64,000 bases of DNA from Ferrimonas pelagia (GCF_039543565.1 NZ_BAABJZ010000012.1:50882-114881), one strand, 5' to 3'; counted from the first letter of the stretch, positions 8,233-17,242 are shown. A program made the numbers and translations. The notes: generated by a model not told the origin, from the letters alone.

Positions 8233-9768
8233 CTAGCCGAAGGTGCGGTGCAGCTGTGACAAGGCATGGACTTCGCGCTGCAGATCCTCAGCGGTGCGCT
8301 CCACATCGATGGCCTGATCCAGCACCTTGTGGGTCAGGGTTTTGATCCCATCCAGGTTGTGGGCGATGTCACCCGCGGCCTGGCGTTGCTGACTGGCGGC
8401 GACCGCCGTTTGGCAGGCCATCTCCTCGACGTTGTGGATCGCCTGATTGATCTGGGCCACGTCATGGGCGCTGGACTGGGCCTCCTCAGCGCAGTGGCTG
8501 GCCTGTTGCTGGTTGCGCTGCATCTGTGACACCCATTGCGCCAGGGTGTCGTTCATGCCCTGGACGCTGGCCTGGATCGCGGTGGTGGCTTGTTGCGTGC
8601 GGCTGGAGAGCGCGCGCACCTCGTCGGCCACCACGGCAAAGCCGCGGCCCTGCTCACCGGCGCGGGCGGCCTCGATGGCGGCATTGAGTGCCAGCAGGTT
8701 GGTTTGCTCGGCGATCCCGTCGATCTCCTTCATCGCGTCGGCCACTTTGGCGGCTTCCTGCTGGAGAGTATCGGCCCGTTGCGCGGCTTGTTGCACTGAG
8801 TCGGCCAGGGTTTGGATCTGCTCTGAGCTGGTCAGCATGGAGGCTTGCACCCGCTGGCAGCTTTGCGAGGTGTGCTGAACCTGCTCGGAGTTGGTTTGGG
8901 CGTGGTTGGCGATCTCGCCGATGGTGGCGTTCATCTGCTCAACGGCGGCGGCGATCTGCTCCAGGCGCTGATGTTCTTGGTCGATCCCGTCCCGGGTCTG
9001 GTGGGCGATCGTGGCCAGCTGTTGGGCTGAGCCGGACATGCGCCGGCCGCTGTCGGCACTGCGGCCAAGCACGCCCTGCATTCGGGCCTGATCAAGCAAC
9101 AGCTGAAAACTGAGGATGCTGGTGGAGCCGGAGCCGCAATAGACCCGCCGACTGACGCTGTCATACTCTTGCTTCAGTTGTGCCAGGCGTTTGGGCACGC
9201 GGATCGACTCGTCGATGAACAGGGCGCCACACAGCAGCACCATGGCGATGGCAGGAAGGGCGATCCATGGGGAGATCAGCCACATGGAGCAGGCCAGGAT
9301 CCCGCCACACAGGGCGACGGCGATCCCTTGGCGCGCGGCAACGCTGAGCTCTTTGGCCGGGGCTTTGCCGTCTTTCAAGCGCTGGTACAGTCGAGTGGCG
9401 TTGTTGATCAGTTTGGCGCTGGGTTTACGCCGCACGGATTGATAGCCGGTGATCTCACCTTGTTCGAAGATCGGGGTGACAAAGGCATCGACCCAATAGT
9501 AGCGGCCATCTTTGGCTCGGTTTTTTACCGCACCGCGCCAGGAGCGGCCTTGCTGGATGTGATGCCACAGATCGGCAAAGGCTTCCGCCGGCATGTCTCT
9601 GTGCCGTACCAGATTGTGATTCTTGCCGAGTAATTCAGCCTCGCTGTAGCCGGAAATGCGAATAAAATCGGCATTGGCATAGGTGATGTAGCCCCGCGGA
9701 TCTGTGGTGGAGACCAATTCATCGTCCGGTCCGACGACGATCTCCTCATGCCGACGCTTGCTACTCAT
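8233..9768 (-). CDS. aer: PAS-domain methyl-accepting chemotaxis protein (aerotaxis receptor)
   Basis: A 511-residue receptor laid out like E. coli Aer (506). The N-terminal PAS domain (about 10-120) has STTDPRGYITYAN and the NLVRHRDMPAEAFADLW stretch matching the FAD-contacting region of Aer. A hydrophobic anchor follows at about 150-190, then a signalling domain whose hairpin tip reads GIAEQTNLLALNAAIEAARAGE. It has no periplasmic sensor domain, so it senses redox from the cytoplasm. GGGAGAT precedes the ATG. It probably reports electron-transport state to CheA, fitting the anaerobic genes nearby. Confidence 0.85.
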   Translation of the reverse strand: MSSKRRHEEIVVGPDDELVSTTDPRGYITYANADFIRISGYSEAELLGKNHNLVRHRDMPAEAFADLWHHIQQGRSWRGAVKNRAKDGRYYWVDAFVTPIFEQGEITGYQSVRRKPSAKLINNATRLYQRLKDGKAPAKELSVAARQGIAVALCGGILACSMWLISPWIALPAIAMVLLCGALFIDESIRVPKRLAQLKQEYDSVSRRVYCGSGSTSILSFQLLLDQARMQGVLGRSADSGRRMSGSAQQLATIAHQTRDGIDQEHQRLEQIAAAVEQMNATIGEIANHAQTNSEQVQHTSQSCQRVQASMLTSSEQIQTLADSVQQAAQRADTLQQEAAKVADAMKEIDGIAEQTNLLALNAAIEAARAGEQGRGFAVVADEVRALSSRTQQATTAIQASVQGMNDTLAQWVSQMQRNQQQASHCAEEAQSSAHDVAQINQAIHNVEEMACQTAVAASQQRQAAGDIAHNLDGIKTLTHKVLDQAIDVERTAEDLQREVHALSQLHRTFG

Positions 9769-10092
9769 GCGATCTCCCTATCAGATGATGCTGGCTTTTG
9801 ACAGTGGTCACAAAATACCAGAGGGAGAACCTAAAATCTTCCTAATAAAGGCTTAATTTTTAAGCTGAATTTGATTCTGCTTGGATGTGGGGCAGATCCG
9901 GTAACCGGGCGGTTGTGGTGACACACTTTGGGCAGAAAAAGCTGCGTTTTGGCATGAGCGAAGATACCCTTAGCGTTTGGATCGCTGTGACTGGCTGCGC
10001 ACTGTGTTGGCCTGAGCGCGATCTTGGGCGGAGATCGTGCCGTCAGGCTGTGAGTGGGCTGGCAAGACCGGCCATGAGGATTGCAAGGAGTA
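9769..10092. other. Gene-free spacer
   Basis: This 324-base stretch separates divergent aer and the DUF998 gene. It should hold both promoters. No convincing -35/-10 pair, flagellar sigma-28 site or hairpin was found. Confidence 0.5.
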
Positions 10093-10758
10093 ATGGTGGC
10101 TACAGACGACAAGATCTTGCTGCGGCTGGCGAACCGCGTGGGGATCATGGGGTTGTTGATGTTGATCCTGCCGCCGCTGTTGGCGGCCTGGGTCTATCGC
10201 GGCGAAGCCGGAGAATCGTTCAGCTTTTTGACGCACACCCTGTCTGAGCTGGGGCGGTATGATTCATCTCGACTGGCGGTATTGATCAACGGCGGCATGT
10301 TCTTTGGCGGGCTGGCCTTGGTGGTCAGCTTCAGCTCGCGGGCGCTGAGTGGTCGCAGTACCCCGATCTCGGTGAGCTTAGCGATCTCGGGGATCTTGCT
10401 GTCGCTCAGCGTGGCGGCGTGCGGCTTGTTTCCGGTCAACGTTGGCGCGCTGCACAGTCATGCCATGACGGCTTTGTACGTGATGACCCCGGTGTGCGCG
10501 CTGTTCTACTGCTTTGCCATCCTACGGGATATTCCGCCCCGCTGGGGGGTGCTACCCGCGTTGGCGGCGGCCGGGTGTGCCTTGGCGTTGCTGTTGGATC
10601 CGGATCGTGAGCTGATGCTGATGGATCGCTACGCCTATGGCTTATTTGGCGCGGACCGCCCGACGATCTGGTGGCCCGCTTTGACCGGCTGGCTGTTGGT
10701 GCTCTTTGTCGGGATCTGGCTGTTCTACGCCCTGATCCTGATGCGGCGTCGGCACTAG
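10093..10758 (+). CDS. DUF998 integral membrane protein
   Basis: A 221-residue protein with about six predicted membrane helices. THTLSELG, the NGGMFFGGLAL stretch and a GLFP motif are typical of DUF998 proteins, whose function is unknown. An AAGGAG lies only two bases before ATG 10093 and five before GTG 10096, so the GTG may be the true start. It is convergent with ubiV, leaving ten bases between the stop codons and no hairpin terminator. Confidence 0.75.
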   Translation: MVATDDKILLRLANRVGIMGLLMLILPPLLAAWVYRGEAGESFSFLTHTLSELGRYDSSRLAVLINGGMFFGGLALVVSFSSRALSGRSTPISVSLAISGILLSLSVAACGLFPVNVGALHSHAMTALYVMTPVCALFYCFAILRDIPPRWGVLPALAAAGCALALLLDPDRELMLMDRYAYGLFGADRPTIWWPALTGWLLVLFVGIWLFYALILMRRRH

Positions 10759-10768
10759 CCTTATCCGC

Positions 10769-11668
10769 TTAATCGCCAAACAGGGCGACGTCCCCGGCTT
10801 GGCGCTGCCAGAAGTGCTGGATCCCGGGTTGTGGCGCGGTGACGCCGGGATGCGATTCCTGCAGTGCCTGTTGCAGCGTCGGCAACCAGTCCCAATCAGG
10901 CGCTGGGCCGAGATCGAGCCGCAGCCAGTCGATGCCGAGTTGACGCAGCGCGTTGAGATCGCCGAGCAGATCGATCGGGGCATGACCGTGGATCTGGACG
11001 CCATTGAGTCGCAGGATAGGTTGGCCCTCCAGTGTACTGGCCAGCTGCGCCCCGGTGTGTTGGCAACTTTTCTCACAGCGTTGGCGGTTACGCCCGGCCA
11101 CTCGAGCGCTGGCACAGCGGGCTGAGACCGCCAGTGGTGGGCTGCCGTAGGCCATCAGTTCCAATTCAAATTGCTGCCTGAGACCGGCCTGTTCGCATTG
11201 TGCCATCAGGATCGAGAGCGTCTCTGCCGCCATCTCCAGCGGCGGTTGGTAGCCGATCATGCCTAGGCTGAGCAGCCAGCGGATCCCCTCCAGGTTGTAG
11301 ATGTTAAGGCCACTGCCGGCAACAAAGGGCAAGCCTCGCTCATGGGCGAGCGCGACGGCGGCCATGTCATTGGCCTCGATGGCAAATTGATCCTGCTGGC
11401 CGAGGCTGTTAAGCAGGGCCAAGTCTTTGTCTGATGCGACCAAGCTGAGGCTGCTCAATATCACCTGCTTGCCCATGCTATTGAGGGTTTCGGCCAGCGC
11501 CAACAGGGTGCGCGGTGCCATGCGATCCCGTAGGGCACAGACGCTTTCGCCCAGATAAAGTCGCTGGGCTGGGCTGGCGCCGGCATGCTCCAGCCACTGC
11601 TGCTGGGCGTTGCGATCCGCTGGCCACCAGTTGGGGGCCAGGCTGAGTTTCATTGGGGTGGGGATCAT
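10769..11668 (-). CDS. ubiV: O2-independent ubiquinone hydroxylation protein UbiV
   Basis: A U32-family protein that with UbiU performs O2-independent ring hydroxylation in ubiquinone synthesis. Four Cys that bind a [4Fe-4S] cluster in E. coli UbiV (C39, C180, C193, C197) are all present at the same numbers if counting starts at the second Met (11653). The start at 11668 has AAAGGA five bases upstream and gives 299 residues; the inner Met gives 294. Ten bases separate it from the ubiU stop, so ubiU-ubiV form an operon. Confidence 0.93.
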   Translation of the reverse strand: MIPTPMKLSLAPNWWPADRNAQQQWLEHAGASPAQRLYLGESVCALRDRMAPRTLLALAETLNSMGKQVILSSLSLVASDKDLALLNSLGQQDQFAIEANDMAAVALAHERGLPFVAGSGLNIYNLEGIRWLLSLGMIGYQPPLEMAAETLSILMAQCEQAGLRQQFELELMAYGSPPLAVSARCASARVAGRNRQRCEKSCQHTGAQLASTLEGQPILRLNGVQIHGHAPIDLLGDLNALRQLGIDWLRLDLGPAPDWDWLPTLQQALQESHPGVTAPQPGIQHFWQRQAGDVALFGD

Positions 11669-11678
11669 GATCGTCCTT

Positions 11679-12674
11679 TCATTGCCAACCGGGCAGGTAG
11701 GGCCCGGTGGTGAGCGTTTGTCCCTCGGAGAGTTGACGCAGCTGCTGCTGCCAACGGGGATCCAGTTGAAAGGCATCGCCTTGTCGTTGGAGTTGATCGA
11801 GTGCTTGGCGCCAGACTCGGGTGATCTGGCTGGTGTAGACCGGGCTGCGCTGGCGCCCTTCCAATTTGAGGCAGGTGATCCCGGCCGCGGCCAAGCGTTT
11901 GAGCAAGGGCAGGGTGGAGAGCGAGCAGGGACTGGCGATCGCGTGCTGAGGCTGTCCATTGACCCGATAGCGGCCCTTACAGACGGTTGGGTAGCCTGAA
12001 GGACGATGGGGGGGCAAGCGATCCAGTAGGGCGCCGCCGAGCCGGATCTCACGTCCTTGCGCCGTTTCGCGCCATTGCACCAATGAGGCGGGTGAGCAGG
12101 CGCCGCCGCTGTTGGGGGATTGACCGCTGATCCAGGTTGAGAGCTGGCAGCGGCCTTCGGCCATCACGCAGAGACTGCCGGCGGCAAACACCTCAAGCTC
12201 GACCGGCGAATCGGCGGCGATCCGCTCGATCTGGTGGATATCCAGTACCCGTGGCAGCACCGCCCGGGTGATCCCAAATTGCTCGGCAAACAGACGCAGG
12301 GTGGGCAAGTTGGCGGCGCTGGTTTGCACGGACAGATGGCGCTCGGTTTGAGGGTAGTGTTGCGCCGCATAGGCCAGCAGGCCGGGATCGGCCATGATGA
12401 TGGCATTGACACCGGCGGCGGCGGCGGCATCAACGGCCCGCTGCCAGCGTACCTCTTGGCCCGGCTGGGGAAAGGTATTGATGGCAACGTATAGCTTGCG
12501 CTGGTGCCGATGGCACTGCTGCGTGGCGTGATGCAACTCGGCCGGGGTAAAGTTCAGTCCGGCAAAGCGGCGGGCGTTGGTGTCGTCCTTCAGGCCGACG
12601 TAAACGGCGTCGGCACCGGCTTGCAGGGCGGGCAGCAGGCCGGCGGGATGGCCGACGGGGGCGAGCAATTCCAT
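11679..12674 (-). CDS. ubiU: O2-independent ubiquinone hydroxylation protein UbiU
   Basis: A 331-residue U32 protein and partner of UbiV. The cluster ligands C169, C176, C193 and C232 fall exactly at the E. coli UbiU positions, and the N-terminus MELLAPVGHPAGLLPALQAG and the LKLEGRQRSP stretch are typical of U32. First gene of a ubiUV unit, divergent from ubiT across 146 bases. The arrangement implies quinone synthesis during anaerobic growth. Confidence 0.95.
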   Translation of the reverse strand: MELLAPVGHPAGLLPALQAGADAVYVGLKDDTNARRFAGLNFTPAELHHATQQCHRHQRKLYVAINTFPQPGQEVRWQRAVDAAAAAGVNAIIMADPGLLAYAAQHYPQTERHLSVQTSAANLPTLRLFAEQFGITRAVLPRVLDIHQIERIAADSPVELEVFAAGSLCVMAEGRCQLSTWISGQSPNSGGACSPASLVQWRETAQGREIRLGGALLDRLPPHRPSGYPTVCKGRYRVNGQPQHAIASPCSLSTLPLLKRLAAAGITCLKLEGRQRSPVYTSQITRVWRQALDQLQRQGDAFQLDPRWQQQLRQLSEGQTLTTGPYLPGWQ

Positions 12675-12759
12675 TGAGCGATCCCTGATCCTGTCGAGAT
12701 TGTTGTTATGACTAAGCGCTACTTTAACAAGGAAAATGAAGCGCTTTCTTGATGTGAGA

Positions 12760-12782
12760 CAGTTTTCATTGGACAGAAACTG
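12760..12782. promoter_or_regulatory. Inverted repeat between ubiU and ubiT
   Basis: CAGTTT, 11 bases, AAACTG. It lies in the middle of the divergent ubiU/ubiT control region, which also contains two AGCGCT copies (12715-12720 and 12740-12745). A dimeric regulator could bind, but no known consensus, including FNR, fits well. Confidence 0.3.
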
Positions 12783-12820
12783 GTTAACATTGAGATTAAA
12801 TCATTGATTAGGATAGCGTT

Positions 12821-13222
12821 TTGAAACTACGGCCACCTTTAACTCCGCTCCGTCTGACAGTGCTGCCCCTGTTGCTGCGGCATTTTCGCCAACCGCTGGA
12901 GAATGGAGAGTTGGCGTTTATGCAGGGGCGTACGGTGGCGTTTTCCGCCTACGAATTACCCGGGGCGTTACAGTTGACCTTGCTGCAGGACCGGTTTCAA
13001 TTGGACTGGGCTGATGAGCGGGCCGAGGCGACGCTCAGTGGTGCGCTGGCGGCGCTGTGTCAGGTGGGTTTGGCCCAGGCGGATGGCGATGCGCTGTTTT
13101 TTCAACGTCGTTTGTCGATGGAGGGGGATACCGAGCTGGCGTTGGAGGTGAAGAGCTTGCTGGCGCGCTATCCGCTCGCTCGCTTGCCGAGCTGGCCGCT
13201 GCTCTCGCCCGGGGGGCGTTAA
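12821..13222 (+). CDS. ubiT: Ubiquinone synthesis accessory factor UbiT (SCP2 domain)
   Basis: A 133-residue SCP2-domain protein, the third member of the O2-independent ubiquinone pathway. The conserved DALFFQRRLSMEGDTELALEVK block is diagnostic. Start is TTG with AGGAT seven bases upstream; no ATG fits. E. coli UbiT is 174 residues, and this one ends about 35 residues early, just after a run of six G (13211-13216). One added base would extend the frame, so a natural short form, a frameshift or a sequencing error are all possible. Convergent with the Dcu gene. Confidence 0.88.
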   Translation: MKLRPPLTPLRLTVLPLLLRHFRQPLENGELAFMQGRTVAFSAYELPGALQLTLLQDRFQLDWADERAEATLSGALAALCQVGLAQADGDALFFQRRLSMEGDTELALEVKSLLARYPLARLPSWPLLSPGGR

Positions 13223-13262
13223 AGCGGCTGCGCTTTATCGAGCGTAATGATACGGCGAGCCG

Positions 13263-14561
13263 TCACAGCCAGAGCTCACCCCAGACAAATCCGAGGCTGA
13301 CGGCAACGCTGATGGCGGTGATCCCCACCAATAAAAAGGGATGGTTGAAGACGTACTGGCCGATCCGGGTCGAGCCGGTATCGTCCATCTCAACCGCCGC
13401 GAGGAGGGTGGGGTAGGTGGGGAGGACAAACAGCGCGCTGACGGCGGCGAAGGACGCCACGATGGTCAGTGGCTCGACCCCCAGGGCGATGGCGGCGGGC
13501 ATCAGTGCCACGGTGGCAGCGGCCTGTGAATAAAGCAGCATGGAGCAGAAAAACAGCGCCACGGCGAGTAAGAATGGCCAGCTTTGGACCAGCCCGCCGG
13601 CCAACGCTTTGATCTGCTCGATGTGGGCCGAGACAAAGGTGTCGCCCAGCCAACCGACGCCGAGCACGCAAATACAGGCGCTCATGCCGGACTTGAAGGT
13701 GGATTGATTGAGGATGTTGCTGGCATCGATGTCGCAACTGGCGACGATGGCGGCGGCGGCGGTGAGCATCATCACCATAATGGCGTGATCGCGCCCTAGC
13801 GTGGGGTTGGTTAACCAGCCTACCGCCGGGCTGGTCACGGTGGCGTAGATCACGACCGCGAGAATGGCCAGGCCAAACAGAGCGACTGACCGTTTGGCGC
13901 CGCGGGGCATGACTTGGCTGCTGACTTCCCGCTGGCCAATTAACCCCTCCTGCAGTCGTTGTTGATAGATGGGATCATTCACCAGCTCGACCCCTTGGCG
14001 ATTGGCGACGAAGGCGGCCAGCAGGCAGGCGATAAAGCTGGTTGGTATGGTGATCAGCAACAGCTGCAGGTAACTGACGCCCAAAGGCTCCAGCAGTCCG
14101 GACAGCGCCACCACGGCGGCGGAGACGGGGGAGGCGGTAATGGCGATCTGTGAAGCGACCACGGCGACGGACAGTGGCCGAGAGGGGCGGATCCCCTGCT
14201 CCTTGGCCACTTCGGTGATCACCGGCATGGTGGAGAAGGCGGTGTGGCCGGTGCCAGCGAGTAAGGTCATCAGGTAGGTAACGACAGGGGCCAGATAGGT
14301 GATCTGTTTGGGGTTGCTGCGCAGCAGGCGCTCGGCCAGGGTGACCAGGTAGTGCATCCCGCCAGCCAGTTGCATGGCGGCGATGGCGGAGATCACCGCC
14401 ATGATGATCAGGATCACGGCGACGGGGATATTGCCCGGTGGCAGGCCGATCAGCGCCAGTACTAACACGCCCATTCCGCCCGCGTAGCCGATACCGATGC
14501 TGCCCAGTCGTGCGCCGAGGTAGATGGCCAAGAGCACTATCGTCAGTTCCAGTATCGCCAT
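13263..14561 (-). CDS. Anaerobic C4-dicarboxylate transporter, Dcu family
   Basis: A 432-residue, highly hydrophobic protein with Dcu-family features: N-terminal ELTIVLLAIYLGARLGSIGIGYAGG, the GTGHTAFSTMPVI loop, and VLPTYPTLLAAVEMDDTGST near the C-terminus. DcuA/DcuB exchange fumarate, aspartate or malate for succinate across the inner membrane during anaerobic growth. Size is that of DcuA (433), and DcuA is the better guess, but A and B cannot be separated safely by eye. AAGGAGG precedes the ATG. It sits beside ubiTUV, consistent with anaerobic respiration. Confidence 0.9.
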   Translation of the reverse strand: MAILELTIVLLAIYLGARLGSIGIGYAGGMGVLVLALIGLPPGNIPVAVILIIMAVISAIAAMQLAGGMHYLVTLAERLLRSNPKQITYLAPVVTYLMTLLAGTGHTAFSTMPVITEVAKEQGIRPSRPLSVAVVASQIAITASPVSAAVVALSGLLEPLGVSYLQLLLITIPTSFIACLLAAFVANRQGVELVNDPIYQQRLQEGLIGQREVSSQVMPRGAKRSVALFGLAILAVVIYATVTSPAVGWLTNPTLGRDHAIMVMMLTAAAAIVASCDIDASNILNQSTFKSGMSACICVLGVGWLGDTFVSAHIEQIKALAGGLVQSWPFLLAVALFFCSMLLYSQAAATVALMPAAIALGVEPLTIVASFAAVSALFVLPTYPTLLAAVEMDDTGSTRIGQYVFNHPFLLVGITAISVAVSLGFVWGELWL

Positions 14562-14578
14562 CGCAACCTCCTTGCCAT

Positions 14579-14610
14579 AAAAAAAGAGCGTGTGCTTGGC
14601 ACACGCTCTT
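14579..14610 (-). terminator. Terminator of the trhP-yfhL unit
   Basis: Read on the minus strand: AAGAGCGTGTGC-caa-GCACACGCTCTT followed by seven T. It stands between yfhL and the downstream dcu gene, so the two are separate units. Confidence 0.88.
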
Positions 14611-14648
14611 CTAGTATGGTCAGTGATCGCCGTTGGCGGCGGAGAAAT

Positions 14649-14900
14649 TCAGACTTTACCGGTCAAGATCAAAAACTTCGCCATGAGGGTGTCTTGATCT
14701 TCAGCGTGTTCTGGATCGGGATCGATGCAGTCGATCGGGCAGACACTGACGCAGGTTGCTTTGTCATAGTGGCCGACACATTCGGTGCAACGGTCGGGAT
14801 CGATCTCGTAGATCTCCTCTCCCATGGCGATGGCGTCGTTGGGACACTCCGGCTCGCACATGTCGCAGTTGATGCAGGTATCGAGGATCTTCAGTGCCAT
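14649..14900 (-). CDS. yfhL: YfhL-type 2[4Fe-4S] ferredoxin
   Basis: An 83-residue ferredoxin. The first cluster motif is C9-x2-C12-x2-C15-x3-C19-P; the second is C38-x2-C41-x8-C50-x3-C54-P with the extended loop and a C58 typical of the YfhL (Alvin) type. Its ATG lies two bases after the trhP stop, with only a weak ribosome site, so it is likely translated by coupling. It probably donates electrons; adjacency suggests TrhP as a client (inference). Confidence 0.9.
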   Translation of the reverse strand: MALKILDTCINCDMCEPECPNDAIAMGEEIYEIDPDRCTECVGHYDKATCVSVCPIDCIDPDPEHAEDQDTLMAKFLILTGKV

Positions 14901-14902
14901 GG

Positions 14903-16246
14903 TTACGCTTTGCCTTGTGAATTGCGAGTGCTCTGGCCCGCCTCGAGGTTGCGCATCAGGATGGCGTGGGACAGATCCATCTCCTCAGGCAGCGGCAGAT
15001 ACATGGTGTGACCGTTGCCTGGAGCGACTTCAACCTGCTCGCCCTTGCGGTTCTCGATGTGGCCCAGATTGAAGCTGATATTGCCTTGCGGGGTCATCAG
15101 CTCCACATGGTTGCCAACCTCAAAGCGGTTTTTCACCAACACCTCGGCCAAGCCTTGGGCGTTACGTTCGCCGGTCAGCTCACCAACGAACTGCTGCTTC
15201 TCCGAGACCGAGTAGCCGTGCTCGTAATTCTGGTAGGCGTCGTGGGTATGACGACGTAAGAAGCCTTCGGTGTAGCCGCGGTGGGCCAGCGACTCCAGAC
15301 CGGACATCAGTGACGGATCAAACGGGCGTCCTGCGGCGGCGTCGTCGATCGCCTTGCGATACAGCTGGGCGGTACGGGCGACGTAATAGAAGCTCTTGGT
15401 ACGACCTTCGATCTTGAGTGAGTGGATCCCCATTTTGCTCAATCGTTCGACGTGCTGGATAGCACGCAGATCTTTTGAGTTCATAATGTAAGTGCCGTGC
15501 TCGTCTTCGAACGCAGGCATATACTCACCCGGTCGGTTGGCTTCCTGCAACAGAACCACTTCGTTGCTGGGTTGGCCCTGCCCTAAGGTGGGCTCGACAG
15601 CGACGATGTCACCGCTGGCGTCTTCCTTGGCTTGATGTACATCGTACTTCCAGCGGCAGGAGTTGGTGCAGGTGCCTTGGTTGGGATCGCGCTTGTTGAT
15701 GTAGCCCGACAGCAGGCAACGGCCGGAATACGCCATGCACAGCGCGCCGTGGACGAACACCTCGAGCTCCATCTCCGGGCACTGCATGCGGATCTCTTCG
15801 ATCTCATCCAGTGACAGCTCGCGAGACAGGATGGTGCGCTCGATCCCCTGGCTCTGCCAGAATTTGACGCTGGCCCAGTTGATGGCGTTGGCTTGTACCG
15901 ACAGGTGAATGGCTTGATCGGGCCACTTATCCTTGACCATCATGATCAGGCCAGGATCGGACATGATGATGGCGTCTGGGCCCATCTCGATCACCGGTTC
16001 GAGATCACGAATAAAGGTCTTTAGTTTGGCGTTGTGGGGTGCGATATTGGACACCACGTACAGCTTTTTTCCCTGCTGGTGGGCTTCATCGATGCCTGTT
16101 GCCAAGTTGTCGAGGTTGAAGTCATTGTTACGCACCCGTAGGCTATAACGAGGTTGGCCTGCGTAGACAGCGTCCGCGCCATACGCAAAAGCGTAGCGCA
16201 TGTTTTTCAACGTCCCGGCTGGGGAAAGCAGTTCTGGCTTAAACAT
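14903..16246 (-). CDS. trhP: tRNA 5-hydroxyuridine synthase TrhP (YegQ, U32 family)
   Basis: A 447-residue U32 protein; E. coli YegQ/TrhP is 453. It makes 5-hydroxyuridine at tRNA position 34, using prephenate. Motifs include MFKPELLSPAGTLKNMRYAF, GADAVYAGQPRYSLRVRN, and a four-Cys cluster site in HGALCMAYSGRCLLS, GTCTNSCRW. A longer frame is open upstream to 16306, but ATG 16246 has TGAGGAC and gives the family N-terminus. Cotranscribed with yfhL. Confidence 0.93.
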   Translation of the reverse strand: MFKPELLSPAGTLKNMRYAFAYGADAVYAGQPRYSLRVRNNDFNLDNLATGIDEAHQQGKKLYVVSNIAPHNAKLKTFIRDLEPVIEMGPDAIIMSDPGLIMMVKDKWPDQAIHLSVQANAINWASVKFWQSQGIERTILSRELSLDEIEEIRMQCPEMELEVFVHGALCMAYSGRCLLSGYINKRDPNQGTCTNSCRWKYDVHQAKEDASGDIVAVEPTLGQGQPSNEVVLLQEANRPGEYMPAFEDEHGTYIMNSKDLRAIQHVERLSKMGIHSLKIEGRTKSFYYVARTAQLYRKAIDDAAAGRPFDPSLMSGLESLAHRGYTEGFLRRHTHDAYQNYEHGYSVSEKQQFVGELTGERNAQGLAEVLVKNRFEVGNHVELMTPQGNISFNLGHIENRKGEQVEVAPGNGHTMYLPLPEEMDLSHAILMRNLEAGQSTRNSQGKA

Positions 16247-16321
16247 GGGTGTCCTCAAGGGGATTAGTGCGGCGGGCATTCTACTGCTGGCTAGACCCTG
16301 TTGCAAATGTAGACAAGGGCT

Positions 16322-16348
16322 GGCGAGGTCGGTTCCCTCGACCTCGCC
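16322..16348. repeat. Perfect 10-bp hairpin between trhP and the HDOD gene
   Basis: GGCGAGGTCG, 7-base loop, CGACCTCGCC. It lies in the 138-base divergent spacer and has no T tract on either side, so it is not an ordinary terminator. It could be an operator or a 5'-UTR hairpin of the HDOD gene. Confidence 0.5.
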
Positions 16349-16384
16349 CTAAATTGGTCTCACGGAATGAGATAAAGAGCTGTT

Positions 16385-17242
16385 ATGTCGACGGAACGGG
16401 CCTTACTGATCCAGTTAGTGCAGAAAATCAATGAAGACCGGCTGGTGTTGCCCAGTTTGCCGGAAGTGGCGATGAATGTCCGTAATTTGGCGCTTGAGGA
16501 TGAATGCTCGCTGGCGGATCTGGCCAAGGAGATCAGTAAGGATCCCGCTTTGGCGGTGCGCTTGGTGGCCTTGGCCAATTCGGCGGCTTTTGGTACATCA
16601 ATAAAAGCCGACAGCGTGACCTTTGCGGTCAGTCGATTGGGACTGGAAAAAACCCGAGATCTGGCGTCTGCCGTCGCCATGCATCAGTTGTTTTATTCTG
16701 AGCATAAGATGACTTGGGAGGTGCTGGAGCAGCAGTGGCAGAGCAATATTGATGTGGCCTGTTGTGCCCTGGCGTTGCTGGCCTGTCAGCACGAGCGGGG
16801 CCAGTTGGTGCACCTAACGGCGGATACGCTCCTGCTGGCTTGTCAGATCCACAATATCGGTGCCCTGCCGGTGTTGGAGCAAGCAGAGCGGCACCCGCAT
16901 CTGTTTCAGGACAAGGCGCAGTTGCTGCGGATGATCCAGCTGATGCGGGCGCCGCTGGGCAAAGCGGTGTTGGAGCACTGGCAGTTTCCCCGTGAGCTGA
17001 TCGAGGTGGCCCGCTACTGGAGCGATATGAGCTTTCAAACGCCAGCGGTCAGTTATCTCGACTTGGTGCGCCTGAGCGCCTTGTATACCCGTCAGTGGGT
17101 GTTGCCCGATCCCCTTTCCTCCAGCCTGGAGCTGTTTGTCCGCAAAGGGGTGATCCCGGATCTCGAGATCTTTGGCATGGAAACCTATTTCCTGAGCTTT
17201 AACGAGGTTCGGGCCAGCTTCAATGTCGAAGCACACGTCTAA
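16385..17242 (+). CDS. HDOD domain protein
   Basis: A 285-residue single-domain HDOD protein. The domain covers about residues 20-210: LPSLPEVAMNVRNLALEDE, then ISKDPALAVRLVALANSAAFG and AVSRLGLEKTRDLASAVAM. HDOD proteins are degenerate HD-hydrolase relatives that act as signalling adaptors. No catalytic HD pair, EAL/GGDEF or receiver domain is attached, so its partner is unknown. It stands alone between a divergent and a convergent gene. Confidence 0.88.
   Translation: MSTERALLIQLVQKINEDRLVLPSLPEVAMNVRNLALEDECSLADLAKEISKDPALAVRLVALANSAAFGTSIKADSVTFAVSRLGLEKTRDLASAVAMHQLFYSEHKMTWEVLEQQWQSNIDVACCALALLACQHERGQLVHLTADTLLLACQIHNIGALPVLEQAERHPHLFQDKAQLLRMIQLMRAPLGKAVLEHWQFPRELIEVARYWSDMSFQTPAVSYLDLVRLSALYTRQWVLPDPLSSSLELFVRKGVIPDLEIFGMETYFLSFNEVRASFNVEAHV

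Noticed and set aside
9769..9810. Flagellar sigma-28 promoter for aer
   Set aside because: A TCAAAAGC...CTGATAG pair exists but the spacing is wrong and it would lie almost on the start codon.
12785..12805. FNR-like site upstream of ubiT (TTGAGATTAAATCA)
   Set aside because: The two half-sites are off by one base from TTGAT-N4-ATCAA, and the right half does not match.
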